Below, in pieces: positions 29,406 to 38,157 of a stretch of 64,000 nucleotides of DNA; within the stretch, counting starts at the first letter, position 1; each line of letters starts with the position of its first letter. The notes beneath the pieces were generated by a model that worked only from the letters and a program-made list of their open reading frames with translations, did no database searches and had not been told where the DNA came from. The translations under genes were made by a program, and so were the position numbers. This DNA comes from Listeria grandensis FSL F6-0971 (GTDB taxonomy: Bacteria > Bacillota > Bacilli > Lactobacillales > Listeriaceae), in assembly GCF_000525835.1 (NCBI RefSeq), contig NZ_AODD01000015.1, forward strand, positions 62,001 to 126,000, given 5' to 3'.

Positions 29406-30128
29406 ATGAGACTGAAAATTAGTTGCGAGCTGGCTTCCAATAAAATTCCTGCAGACTATAGGCGCAAAGTTGTCAGCGTGATGAAAGCAGGCCTATCGAA
29501 ATCAAATGAAGCCAAGTACAAAGAGATGTACAGCGGAAATAAACAAAAAAATTTTACTTTCTCTGTATACCTTCCAAAACCAAAGTTTAACGGGGCAGTT
29601 ATTGAGTTAGAAAAAAAGAAGATCGTGATCAATTTCGCGACTGCGGACGCTGAATTAGGTATTAATTATTACAACGCATTAATGAATGTAAGAGATAAGC
29701 TACTACCATTTTCAACGATGAACCAGATTCGAGTGACCAACATTCAGATTGTAAAAGAAGAACAGATTGTCACTGAACGAATGGCTTTTAAAACTTTATC
29801 ACCAATTGTGTGCCGCGATCATAATAAGGAAACGAAGAAAGATTGGTTTTATTGGTGGGAAGAGGACGATTTTGAAGCCATATTAAAACGGAATTTATAT
29901 TTTCAGTTGCGTGATAAGTTCGGAGAATATGTGAAATCAGATATCGAAGCGTTAGAATTTCGCGAAGTCGCGATTAAGAAAACTGTCGTCATTTGTTATA
30001 ATCTTCACGTTGCCTGCTCGCTCGGTAAGTTTGAGCTCGTTGGAAAGCCATATTTATTGAATCATTTTGTTCAAGGTGGTATAGGATCTATGCGTGGTAT
30101 GGGTTTTGGTATGATTGAAGTCATATAG
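29406..30128 (+). CDS. cas6: orphan CRISPR-associated endoribonuclease Cas6
   Basis: A 240-residue Cas6-family protein, the nuclease that normally cuts CRISPR precursor RNA. Family features: KNFTFSVYLPKPKF (49-62) near the N-terminus, a central SPIVCRDHNKETKKDWFYW (132-150), the motif EILKRNL-like AILKRNL, and the C-terminal glycine-rich loop GGIGSMRGMGFG (224-235) ending in MIEVI. The ATG at 29406 follows AAGAGGAGGA by 5 nt; the in-frame GTG at 29379 precedes that site and is rejected. No other cas gene and no repeat array lie in the window. The frame is intact, so it is probably used, perhaps on a distant array or another RNA. Confidence 0.85.
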   Translation: MRLKISCELASNKIPADYRRKVVSVMKAGLSKSNEAKYKEMYSGNKQKNFTFSVYLPKPKFNGAVIELEKKKIVINFATADAELGINYYNALMNVRDKLLPFSTMNQIRVTNIQIVKEEQIVTERMAFKTLSPIVCRDHNKETKKDWFYWWEEDDFEAILKRNLYFQLRDKFGEYVKSDIEALEFREVAIKKTVVICYNLHVACSLGKFELVGKPYLLNHFVQGGIGSMRGMGFGMIEVI

Positions 30129-30291
30129 AAGAGCTTAATCTAATCAACATGAAAGCAAGCTAAATAAAGAAGAAGCGCTGTTTCAATATTTTGGAAGGAG
30201 TGTTATTTGGTGGTGTTTTCTTAGTTGAAGCTATTTCCAAAGACAATGGCACATGGTATACTAACGGAAGAATTGGATAGGAGTGAATATA

Positions 30292-30960
30292 ATGAGTGAA
30301 ACATATAGAAGTGTTGAACACACGGTGACAGGCGCGACGAAAGCCGAAATTATGCAGAAAGTACTGAACTGGTTCGTGATATCTTTAGTGATGGCGACCC
30401 TTGGAACGGTGATTGGGAGAGGTATTCCGATGACGTTCTACATCCCGCTTGTTGTGTTGGAGTTCGCCTTACTAATTGCGATGATTTTCGTGCGTAAAAG
30501 TAAGAGCGCGTCCAAAATAGGATACGGCTTATTATTAGCTTTTGCCTTTGTGACAGGGCTAGTATTGGCGCCAACATTACAATATTATTTAGATGCGGGA
30601 GCTGGAAATGCTGTCTTGATGGCGTTTGCGACGGCAACCGTTACTTTCACAGTACTCGGATTTGTTGGCGCAAAAATGAAAACCGATCTATCGTTCATGG
30701 CTAAAGGATTGTTCGCAGCGCTACTGATTGTCGTTGTTATTTCGCTGATCTCGATCTTTTTCCCGCTGAGTTCTCTGATGTCAACGATTTTCGCAGGGGC
30801 AGGGACGTTATTGTTCTCGCTGTATACCTTGTTTGATTTCAATCAAATCATGAAACGCGATGTGACGATGCAAGATGTGCCAGTTTTAGCGCTTAGTCTG
30901 TATTTGGATTTCTTGAATTTATTCTTGTTCTTGTTGCGTTTGTTTACGGGACGTAGTTGA
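30292..30960 (+). CDS. Bax inhibitor-1 (BI-1/YccA-like) membrane protein
   Basis: A 222-residue protein with seven hydrophobic segments and the BI-1 layout, ending in the conserved last pair of helices (LFSLYTLFDFNQIMKR, then LSLYLDFLNLFLFLLRLF). BI-1 proteins are pH-dependent calcium leak channels or regulators of membrane proteases such as FtsH; the role in this organism is unknown. The ATG at 30292 follows ATAGGAGTG. A TTTCCA/TATACT promoter (17-bp spacing) ends 30 bp upstream. A decayed copy of its 3' end is found at 33040-33140. Confidence 0.88.
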   Translation: MSETYRSVEHTVTGATKAEIMQKVLNWFVISLVMATLGTVIGRGIPMTFYIPLVVLEFALLIAMIFVRKSKSASKIGYGLLLAFAFVTGLVLAPTLQYYLDAGAGNAVLMAFATATVTFTVLGFVGAKMKTDLSFMAKGLFAALLIVVVISLISIFFPLSSLMSTIFAGAGTLLFSLYTLFDFNQIMKRDVTMQDVPVLALSLYLDFLNLFLFLLRLFTGRS

Positions 30961-31030
30961 TAAAGGGAATTAGCCTTGAATAAACTTCGAGTGTACGAAT
31001 GAAATCACCTGCTAAATACTCAATAGTCAA

Positions 31031-31080
31031 AAAAACAGAAGACTTTCTCCTCAGCGGGATATGAAAATCTTTCTGTTTTT
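31031..31080. terminator. bidirectional terminator between BI-1 and Ig-repeat genes
   Basis: Ten-bp perfect outer arms (AAAAACAGAA at 31031-31040 with 31071-31080) plus a partly paired interior, between converging genes. Confidence 0.75.
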
Positions 31081-31092
31081 ATTAAGGTGTTA

Positions 31093-32679
31093 TTATTTTT
31101 TTAAACTAACTGTTTTCGTGTCGAGTACTTTGCCATTGATGTCGTATGCGGTTAATATCGCGTTATCTGTTGTGTTAAGAATGGCCGTTTTTGCATAATA
31201 TTTAAGAGCTGGTGGGGTAACGGGAACTTTAACGCCCTCTACACCATCGACAGTGAGGCTGATTTTCGCCACATCACCAGAGTATTGTCCAGTGATATAG
31301 TTTTCTGTATCAATTACAAATGGGGCGATAGAAGTGATAGAACCAGTTGTGACCACTTGTTTTGCGAGGGTTACAGTTTCTGTGTCGAGTACTCTACCAT
31401 TAGTGTCGTATGCTGTTAACGTCACGTTATCCGTGTCTTTTAGGATGACATTTTTCGCGTAGTATTTAAGATCTGGTGGAGTGACACCAACTTTAACACC
31501 TTCTACGCCGTTGACAGTGAGGCTAATTTTTGCCACGTCACCAGAGTATTTTCCGGTAATATAGTTATCTGTACCAATCTTAAACGGGTTGATGGAAGTG
31601 ATAGCTCCAGTTGTGACTTGTTGTTTTTCGATGGTAACGGCTTTGGTGCCAAGTACTGTACCATTTTTGTTAAAAGCGGTTAACGTCACGTTGTCTGTAT
31701 CTTTCAGAATGACGCCTTTTGCATAGTATTTAAGGATTGACGGTGTAACAGGAACTTTAACACCTTCTACACCATTGACAGTGAGGCTGATTTTCGCTAC
31801 GTCACCAGAATATTGTCCAGTAACATAGTTGTCTGTACCGATTTTAAATGGAACCACGGTTAAACCCAAATTGAGTGATGCATTGAGTAAGCTCTGTGCT
31901 TTGTCTAAATCTTGTTGCAAACTTGCCTTTGCGGATGGAGTTTGAACCACATTAATCATATTTTGGGCAAAATCAATGGTTTTTTGAGCCGTCATCGGGT
32001 TGAGTTCGTTTGATTTAGGGTTATCTTTGAACAGAGCCAACACTGCATTCGATGCCATGGTCTTTGCTAAGGTTTCATTTGATCCAGGTACGAGCGGTTT
32101 TTGATTATTGCTGACTTTTACTGTTTTTCGTGCTACTTCGGTTGTACCGTTATATCCGGCTACTTCGACTTTGGAGCCTTGTGTGATGAAATCATTTGTG
32201 GGAATGCTGTAGGTTCCGTCTGTATTCAGTGTCCCGTTTGCCTTCACAACACCATCTATAAGTAGGCGCACACTTGTAATGCCTTGACCCATTATTCCTG
32301 TAATGGCTGCTGATGTTATATCTGCATCCTCCGCGAAAAGGCTATAGTCTACTGGTGTATTTCTTATTTTCAATAAATCTTTTGCTTGATTTATAGATGC
32401 ATGCATGTTCCCTCTTACAGTTTCAGTTATATCTACAGCTACGTTTACTAATTGTTGCGCAGCATCAATTGCCTGCTGATCCGTAGTCAGTTTAAGAACA
32501 TTGGTGCTCGGGTTATTGTTTGCGAAAAGTGCGAGTACGGCATCAGTTGCTATTTTAGAGCTGACAGATGCCGCTTTTACTGGTGTTTCGGAAAATACGT
32601 TGAATGGTGTGACGATACTTGTTCCTAATATGGATGTTACAGTCAATACGCTGACTATTTTCTTCACTGGATTTTTCAT
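31093..32679 (-). CDS. secreted Ig-like repeat protein
   Basis: A 528-residue exported protein. A signal peptide (about residues 1-37, cleavage near VKAAS) is followed by two related alpha-helical modules (DAVLALF...QQLVNV, about 40-100; SNAVLALF...QNMINV, about 205-255). Between them lies one Ig-like module (VRLLIDGVVKANG). The end holds three near-identical repeats of about 85 residues starting PFKIGTDNYVTG, each with YSGDVAKISLTVNGVEGVKV and LKYYAK. There is no LPXTG, GW or lipobox, so it is released or held non-covalently. Similar modules occur in Listeria and other Firmicutes surface proteins. Binding partner unknown. Confidence 0.85.
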   Translation of the reverse strand: MKNPVKKIVSVLTVTSILGTSIVTPFNVFSETPVKAASVSSKIATDAVLALFANNNPSTNVLKLTTDQQAIDAAQQLVNVAVDITETVRGNMHASINQAKDLLKIRNTPVDYSLFAEDADITSAAITGIMGQGITSVRLLIDGVVKANGTLNTDGTYSIPTNDFITQGSKVEVAGYNGTTEVARKTVKVSNNQKPLVPGSNETLAKTMASNAVLALFKDNPKSNELNPMTAQKTIDFAQNMINVVQTPSAKASLQQDLDKAQSLLNASLNLGLTVVPFKIGTDNYVTGQYSGDVAKISLTVNGVEGVKVPVTPSILKYYAKGVILKDTDNVTLTAFNKNGTVLGTKAVTIEKQQVTTGAITSINPFKIGTDNYITGKYSGDVAKISLTVNGVEGVKVGVTPPDLKYYAKNVILKDTDNVTLTAYDTNGRVLDTETVTLAKQVVTTGSITSIAPFVIDTENYITGQYSGDVAKISLTVDGVEGVKVPVTPPALKYYAKTAILNTTDNAILTAYDINGKVLDTKTVSLKK

Positions 32680-32689
32680 TTTGTTATAA

Positions 32690-33187
32690 CCTCTTTCATT
32701 TTTGTTTTTTATTACTTGCTACGAAAATCTGTGTGCCTATACACAAAAGATTTATTTTAATTTGCTGTACATACCTCTTTAGCATGATGATTTTTAAAAA
32801 TAAACCACCAAAGCATTTTAGCATGGTACGATAGAGAATAGTAGCTAATACGGTCATTTGTCACTAAAGATTCAGGATATCGTCTGTTTTTTTAACTACT
32901 ATACAAACACGTGGAAAATGTGACGATAAAAAAACAACAAAATTCATAAACATGCTAAGATGAGTAGGCATATTGGAACCTTGTGGAAAAATAAAATGAT
33001 CGTGAACTCAATCACCGCTGTATTCAAGGCAAACCATCTTCGCGATGTGACGATGAAGGATGTGCTAATATTGGTGCTTAGTCTGTATCTGGATGTCTTG
33101 AATTTATTCTTGTTACATTTGATTACAGGGCGACGCTGATTTCGTAATGAAAAAAGAAGAATTTCTTCTTTTTTTCATTAGAAATTA
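32690..33187. repeat. duplicated segment: promoter region, BI-1 gene fragment and terminator
   Basis: No intact gene. 32690-32990 is the upstream region of the Ig-repeat gene and resembles 33940-34130 (shared ACGTGGAAAATGTGACGATA). 33040-33140 matches the last ~100 bp of the BI-1 gene (CGCGATGTGACGATG, CTTAGTCTGTAT, TTGAATTTATTCTTGTT) without its 5' part. A hairpin terminator, AATGAAAAAAGAAG with CTTCTTTTTTTCATT (33145-33180), follows. This is the junction of a tandem duplication. Confidence 0.8.
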
Positions 33188-33930
33188 TTATTTTGTTGCG
33201 CTGATATTTTTTGTGTCGAGTATTCTACCATTGATATCGTATGCGGTTAGTACCGCTGTATCTGTTGTATGGAGAATGACCGTTTTTGCATAGTATTTAA
33301 GATCTGGTGGAGTGACACCAACTTTAACGCCTTCTACACCGTTGACAGTGAGGCTGATTTTCGCTACGTCACCAGAGTATTTTCCGGTAATATAGTGATC
33401 TGTGCCAATCTTAAATGGTGCAATGGAAGTGATAGCTCCACTTACGCCCGCTTTTTTTGCGATAGTGACGGTTTCTGTGTCGAGTACTTTACCAGTGGCA
33501 TCGTATGCTGTTAATTTCACGTTGTCTGTGTCTTTTAAGATGACATTTTTTGCGTAGTATTTAAGATCTGGTGGAGTGACACCAACTTTAACGCCTTCTA
33601 CACCGTTGACAGTGAGACTGATTTTCGCCACGTCACCAGAGTATTTTCCGGTAATATAGTTATCTGTACCAATCTTAAACGGATTGATGGAAGTGATAGC
33701 TCCAGTTGTGACCTGTTGTTTTTCGACGGTGACTGCTTTGGTGCCAAGTATTTTACCATTTTTGTCAAAAGCGGTTAACGTCACGTTGTCAGTGTCTTTA
33801 AGAATGGCGGTTTTTGCGTAGTATTTAAGAGCGGATGGTGTGACAGCAACTTTAACTCCTTCTACAGGTTCCTTCTGTATGCAGTGTTCCCATCGCCTTC
33901 ACAACACCTACTATTTTATGATGGATAAAG
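33188..33930 (-). pseudogene. decayed second copy of the Ig-repeat gene
   Basis: The minus strand encodes about 235 residues of the C-terminal repeats (GTDNYITGKYSGD, LKYYAKNVILKDTDNV and so on), very similar at nucleotide level to 31093-31900. Upstream at 33860-33930 it jumps, out of frame, from a segment matching GVVKANGTLNTDGT of the first gene (here VVKAMGTLHTEGT) straight into VEGVKV. The signal peptide and both helical modules are missing. The open frame 33188-33784 has no start codon with a ribosome site. It is an internally deleted remnant of a tandem duplicate. Confidence 0.82.
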
Positions 33931-34135
33931 GTGTTTATATGATACTTTGCTGTCGACTCCTCTTTTCTGATTAATTTAAAAATCAATTACCAAAGTATTT
34001 TAGCATGGTGGAAGAAATAATAATAGCTCATATAGTGAGTTGTCACCAAAGATTCATAATAGCTACATCTTTATTATCTATCATACAAATACGTGGAAAA
34101 TGTGACGATAAAAAAATAACAAAATGTATAAGTAA

Positions 34136-34170
34136 AAAAACTTCTCCAAAAAAATTTGGAAAAGTTTTTC
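34136..34170 (-). terminator. terminator of the amidohydrolase pair
   Basis: An AAAACTTCTCCA/TGGAAAAGTTTT stem with one mismatch and T-rich flank on the minus strand, 44 bp after the last stop codon. Confidence 0.65.
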
Positions 34171-34213
34171 ATAGGTATATTGGGACTGTAGGCAAACAAA
34201 AGTGATGGTGAAC

Positions 34214-35386
34214 TCAACTCAGGTTATAATACCCCAACACAATCTCCGCGACGGATTTCGCTGCAACTGGAAGCGAATCTTCATCAATATCAAATTTTGG
34301 ATGGTGGTTGAAATACGGTTTGTCGACGCCTTTCGGTTTTGCTCCGACATAGAGGAATGCGCCAGGGATTTTTTCGAGATAGTAGGCGAAATCTTCTGAA
34401 CCAGAGAGCATTTCAGCTTCGGATACGGATGTGAGATAGTCACCAATCCCTTTTTGCAAGTAGTTCACGGCATCGCTCGTTGCTTCGGGATTGTTGTAAA
34501 GTGGGGGATAGTCGTCGGTGTAAGTGAGCATCGTGGTGATGCCATACATCGCTTCCAAACCTGTCACGATACGGCGAATCTCCTTGTCAATCAGCTTGCG
34601 AGTTGCACTCGTCATATAGCGAACATCGCCCTCAAGCTCGACGTAATCCTTAATCACGTTAAAACTACCTTTGCCATCGAAGGAACCGACCGTTACGACA
34701 CCAGTATCAAAAGGATTGAGGCGACGGCTGACGATGGTTTGAATCGCGGTGACAAAATAGGATGCGGCTACAATCGCGTCGTTGGCCATATGTGGAGAGG
34801 AGCCGTGTCCGCCAGTTCCTTGGATGCCGAGTTTGAAATAACTCCGACCAGCCATCGCAAATCCGCTACGATATCCGATTTCCCCAGCATTGAAAAAAGG
34901 GAAGACATGAATACCGTAAATAGCATCGACATCGTCTAAAAGTCCTGATTCCATCATGCTTTTGGCGCCTCCAGGTGGTGTTTCTTCTGCATGTTGGTGA
35001 ATCATTTTGATAGTGCCAGGGAGCTCGTCTTTCAGTTGAATCAGGCAGTCAGCAAGGATGAGTAGGTAAGCGGTATGCCCATCATGTCCACACGCATGCA
35101 TGACGCCAGGATGCTGTGAAGCAAAGGGGAGTCCGGTTTCTTCTTGAATCGGAAGTGCATCGAAATCAGCGCGTAAGCCTAATGTTTTTCCTTGTTTGCC
35201 GCCATTAATCGTGACGATGATTCCGTGCCCATTTCCGACTTCACGCTCCACAACGACATCTTTACCTTCGTAAAACTTAGCTACATAGTCGGCTGTTGCC
35301 TGTTCATGAAACGATAATTCTGGATGCGCATGGAGATGGCGTCTGATTGCAATCATCTCCTCTGTCCGTTCCTCGATCATATTCAT
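34214..35386 (-). CDS. M20 family amidohydrolase (N-acyl amino acid/hippurate type), copy 1
   Basis: A 390-residue dinuclear metallohydrolase of the M20D type, removing acyl groups from N-acylated amino acids or related amides. Metal-site motifs: MHACGHDGHTA (residues ~93-103), HAEETPPGGA with the catalytic glutamate pair, and the late GSEDFAYY; the dimerisation domain has GGHGSSPHMANDAI. It lies 28 bp after a close paralogue. Its ATG at 35386 has no site directly before it. A GGAGGAG is followed by a four-codon ORF (ATGCGTGAAAATTAA) whose stop overlaps this start (TAATG), suggesting coupling or a lost base. Confidence 0.88.
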   Translation of the reverse strand: MNMIEERTEEMIAIRRHLHAHPELSFHEQATADYVAKFYEGKDVVVEREVGNGHGIIVTINGGKQGKTLGLRADFDALPIQEETGLPFASQHPGVMHACGHDGHTAYLLILADCLIQLKDELPGTIKMIHQHAEETPPGGAKSMMESGLLDDVDAIYGIHVFPFFNAGEIGYRSGFAMAGRSYFKLGIQGTGGHGSSPHMANDAIVAASYFVTAIQTIVSRRLNPFDTGVVTVGSFDGKGSFNVIKDYVELEGDVRYMTSATRKLIDKEIRRIVTGLEAMYGITTMLTYTDDYPPLYNNPEATSDAVNYLQKGIGDYLTSVSEAEMLSGSEDFAYYLEKIPGAFLYVGAKPKGVDKPYFNHHPKFDIDEDSLPVAAKSVAEIVLGYYNLS

Positions 35387-35414
35387 TAATTTTCACGCAT
35401 AGTAGTTCTCCTCC

Positions 35415-36593
35415 TTATTTTTGTGTGTAGTCGGCGACAAGTGTACCCATCGCTTTGGCTGCAATGAGTAGCGATGCTTCATTGATATCGAATTTTGGGT
35501 GATGATGCGGATAGAAAATACCATCAGCCGGCATTGCACCAACATAGAAAAAGCAACTTGGCCGTTCTTTCGCGTAGTAGGCGAAATCCTCAGAAGGAGG
35601 CTGTGGCTCGCAGCGTGTAATCGTGGTCACTTCGTCCATTGCCGCTTCCTGCAACGCCTTTGCCACAAATTCCGTCAACGCTACATCGTTCACGAGTACA
35701 GGGTAATCATTCTCATAATCAAGGTCATAGGTGATGCCAAACATTACAGCGAGTCCATCTAAGAGGCGCCGTATTTCTTTTTCAATCAAGGTACGCGTTG
35801 CTTCCGTCATTGCACGCACATCACCCTCAAGCACCACCGCATCTTTAATCACATTAAAACTACCCTTCCCGTCAAATGAGCCAACCGTGATGGAACCAAC
35901 ATCAAAAGGATTGAGCCGGCGACTAATAATCGTCTGCAGGGCAACGATGAACTCGCTTGCTGCAACGATCGCGTCATTTGCCATGTGTGGCGAGGAACCA
36001 TGTCCACCGCGCCCCGTAATTTTCACTTTAAAAGAGGCCCTGCCAGTCTGAATAGCACCCTCGCGATACGCAATTTCACCGGTTGGCATGGTAGACATGA
36101 CATGAATGCCAAGCACATGATCGACGCCATCCAAACAACCATCTCGAATCATCCCGATGGCACCACCAGGAGGCGTTTCTTCTGCTGGCTGATGCAAAAC
36201 AACAACTTTCCCAGTGAACTGGTCCTTCATTTCGATCAATGTCTCTGCCAAAATAAGCATGTACGCTGTGTGTCCATCGTGCCCACACGCATGCATCACA
36301 CCGAAATTTTGAGAAGCAAAGGGAAGTCCTGTTTCTTCCTGAATCGGCAAGGCATCGAAATCTGCTCTAATTGCTAAGGTTCGGCCAGGTTTCCCGCTAT
36401 CGATGGTGGCTACAATACCGTGCCCACCAACATTTGTCTGTACATCACAGGCTTTGTCTGCATAAAAAGCAGCGATATATTTCGCCGTATTCTCCTCTTG
36501 AAAAGAAAGCTCAGGATGCGCATGTAAATAACGCCGTATCTCGATTATTCGTTCCTGCTTTTGCGTCAATTTCTCTAACAATTCCTGTTTCAT
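35415..36593 (-). CDS. M20 family amidohydrolase, copy 2
   Basis: A 392-residue paralogue of the previous gene with the same metal motifs (MHACGHDGHTAYM, PAEETPPGGAIG, SEDFAYYAKERP) and dimerisation loop GGHGSSPHMANDAIVAAS. The start ATGAAACAGGAA at 36593 follows GGAGGAG. The two copies probably arose by tandem duplication and may split substrates. Convergent evidence for a pathway is the divergent MFS transporter 280 bp away, which could import the amide substrate; the actual substrate is unknown. Confidence 0.88.
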   Translation of the reverse strand: MKQELLEKLTQKQERIIEIRRYLHAHPELSFQEENTAKYIAAFYADKACDVQTNVGGHGIVATIDSGKPGRTLAIRADFDALPIQEETGLPFASQNFGVMHACGHDGHTAYMLILAETLIEMKDQFTGKVVVLHQPAEETPPGGAIGMIRDGCLDGVDHVLGIHVMSTMPTGEIAYREGAIQTGRASFKVKITGRGGHGSSPHMANDAIVAASEFIVALQTIISRRLNPFDVGSITVGSFDGKGSFNVIKDAVVLEGDVRAMTEATRTLIEKEIRRLLDGLAVMFGITYDLDYENDYPVLVNDVALTEFVAKALQEAAMDEVTTITRCEPQPPSEDFAYYAKERPSCFFYVGAMPADGIFYPHHHPKFDINEASLLIAAKAMGTLVADYTQK

Positions 36594-36773
36594 CCATTCT
36601 CCTCCTCATGTAAAAGGTTCCCTCCATGCCATTATAGTCAGATGGCTTGTAATATATAAGAGAATTTTTGCTATGAAAACGGTTAATTTTTGTCCTCGAT
36701 CCGTTCTAAAAAAAGACGAAGCATAAAAAAGGGGCATGTTTTTTAACTATATTTCAAATTTTTAGAAAACTCC

Positions 36774-36801
36774 TTGTTCTATTAAATCCAGGTGCTATAA
36801 T
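36774..36801 (+). promoter_or_regulatory. promoter of the MFS gene
   Basis: -35 TTGTTC (36774-36779) and -10 TATAAT (36796-36801), spacing 16. A partial cre-like TGAAAGCGTTCTAC lies just downstream at the expected start of transcription, matching 12 of 14 consensus positions. Confidence 0.65.
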
Positions 36802-36873
36802 AAAAATGAAAGCGTTCTACCAAAAAGAGTTCCCTCAAATAAATCATATTAATAAAAATCGGAGGAGAGAGAC

Positions 36874-38076
36874 ATGGAAAAAACGCAACAAAGAAAAGGG
36901 ATATTGCCCATCTTATTTCTAGGGTACATCGCGATTTACATCGATAAACTAGTAATTGGAGTTATCGCGGTACCACTTGCAGAGCAATTGAATTTGAGCC
37001 TTGACGAAAAGAGCTATATTTTCTCGGCCTTTTTCATTGGTTATTCAATCATGCAAATCCCATTTGGTTATTTAAATGATAAATTAGGCTCCAAATTTGT
37101 TCTTATTATTTCGCTATCCATCATTACAATAGCATCAATCGTCTTTGGTTCCGCTTCGACGCTGATAGCCTTAGTTGCCGCGCGATTTTTCGCAGGAATT
37201 GGTCACGCGGGTTATCCAACGTCCTCAGCAAGAACCGTCACAGACACGTATCCTATGGAAAAAAGAACATGGGCTCAGTCGATATTGATCTCCACGTCAG
37301 GAATCGCATCGATTATCGGACCGCTACTTATCCCGATTGTTATCGGAGCATTTGGGTGGCGTGGCGCCGTATTTTGTATCGCTTTTCTGTTCGTCTTAGC
37401 ACTTATTCTAGTCATCTGGAAACTGCCTAATATGCATAAAGAAAAGCAACAGAGCAGTGCACCAAAGCAAAAAGCCTCCATGCCATTTTGGAAAGTGCTT
37501 ACCAATCCCGTCGTTGTTTTATTATTTATCGCGATGTGTAGTATCAATATCGTGCTCTATACGATTGCTAATTGGACGCCAACGTACTTAGCAGATGAGC
37601 GCGGTGTTTCCCTCATCATGATTTCCGTCATCGTGGCTATCGCTGGGCTGGGTAGCTTACTCGGCAGTTTTGGAACAGCCTACATTGTCGGTCGATACTT
37701 CCAACATCGCGAAAAACGCGTCATTTTTGTCCTATCGATCATTACAGCGGGCGCAGCGCTTCTTGTCTACAGCTCCGAAAGTATTGCCGTGCTAACATTC
37801 TGGCTTTTCCTATGCTACATGTGTTCCGTCATGATTTTTTCAACGATGTTCACCTTGCCGCTCAAACGGCTACACGAATCCATTGTTGGAACAGCAACCG
37901 GCGTCGTCAATACAGGCGCAACACTTGGCGGCGTCTTTGCCCCGATGATTGTTGCGCAACTAGTCGGCACATTTGGAAGCTACCAAACGGTTTTCATAGC
38001 GATCGCCGTAGCCGCCACTTTCACATGTGTCATCGTGGCCTTCCTTCCGAACATGAAACAGACAGTAAAAGCATAA
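36874..38076 (+). CDS. MFS transporter
   Basis: A 400-residue twelve-helix facilitator. The N-terminal half has the anion-symporter-like YIDKLVIGVIAVPLAEQLNLS, FFIGYSIMQIPFGYLNDKLGSK (loop 2-3 motif) and an AARFFAGIGHAGYPTSSARTV block. A basic central loop (HKEKQQSSAPKQKA) separates the halves. The ATG follows GGAGGAG. It is divergent from the two M20 hydrolases, so an acylated amino acid or organic anion is a reasonable but unproven substrate. Confidence 0.85.
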   Translation: MEKTQQRKGILPILFLGYIAIYIDKLVIGVIAVPLAEQLNLSLDEKSYIFSAFFIGYSIMQIPFGYLNDKLGSKFVLIISLSIITIASIVFGSASTLIALVAARFFAGIGHAGYPTSSARTVTDTYPMEKRTWAQSILISTSGIASIIGPLLIPIVIGAFGWRGAVFCIAFLFVLALILVIWKLPNMHKEKQQSSAPKQKASMPFWKVLTNPVVVLLFIAMCSINIVLYTIANWTPTYLADERGVSLIMISVIVAIAGLGSLLGSFGTAYIVGRYFQHREKRVIFVLSIITAGAALLVYSSESIAVLTFWLFLCYMCSVMIFSTMFTLPLKRLHESIVGTATGVVNTGATLGGVFAPMIVAQLVGTFGSYQTVFIAIAVAATFTCVIVAFLPNMKQTVKA

Positions 38077-38079
38077 AGA

Positions 38080-38127
38080 AGATGGAAGATTCATTGGTTT
38101 AAAAACAGGGGGTCTTCCATCTGACTT
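38080..38127. terminator. hairpin between converging MFS and acyltransferase genes
   Basis: AGATGGAAGA (38080-38089) pairs with TCTTCCATCT (38113-38122). The loop is long (23 nt) and the T-run weak, so its efficiency is uncertain. Confidence 0.5.
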
Positions 38128-38157
38128 CTTATATGGTGAAGCACATTTGCGCCAAGC

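Noticed and set aside
28460-31092. CRISPR array near the orphan cas6
   Set aside because: I looked for regularly spaced direct repeats of 25-40 bp on both sides of cas6 and through the rest of the window and saw none.
33188-33784. Independent 198-residue protein gene
   Set aside because: There is no start codon with a ribosome site and no signal peptide; it is the tail of a deleted duplicate.
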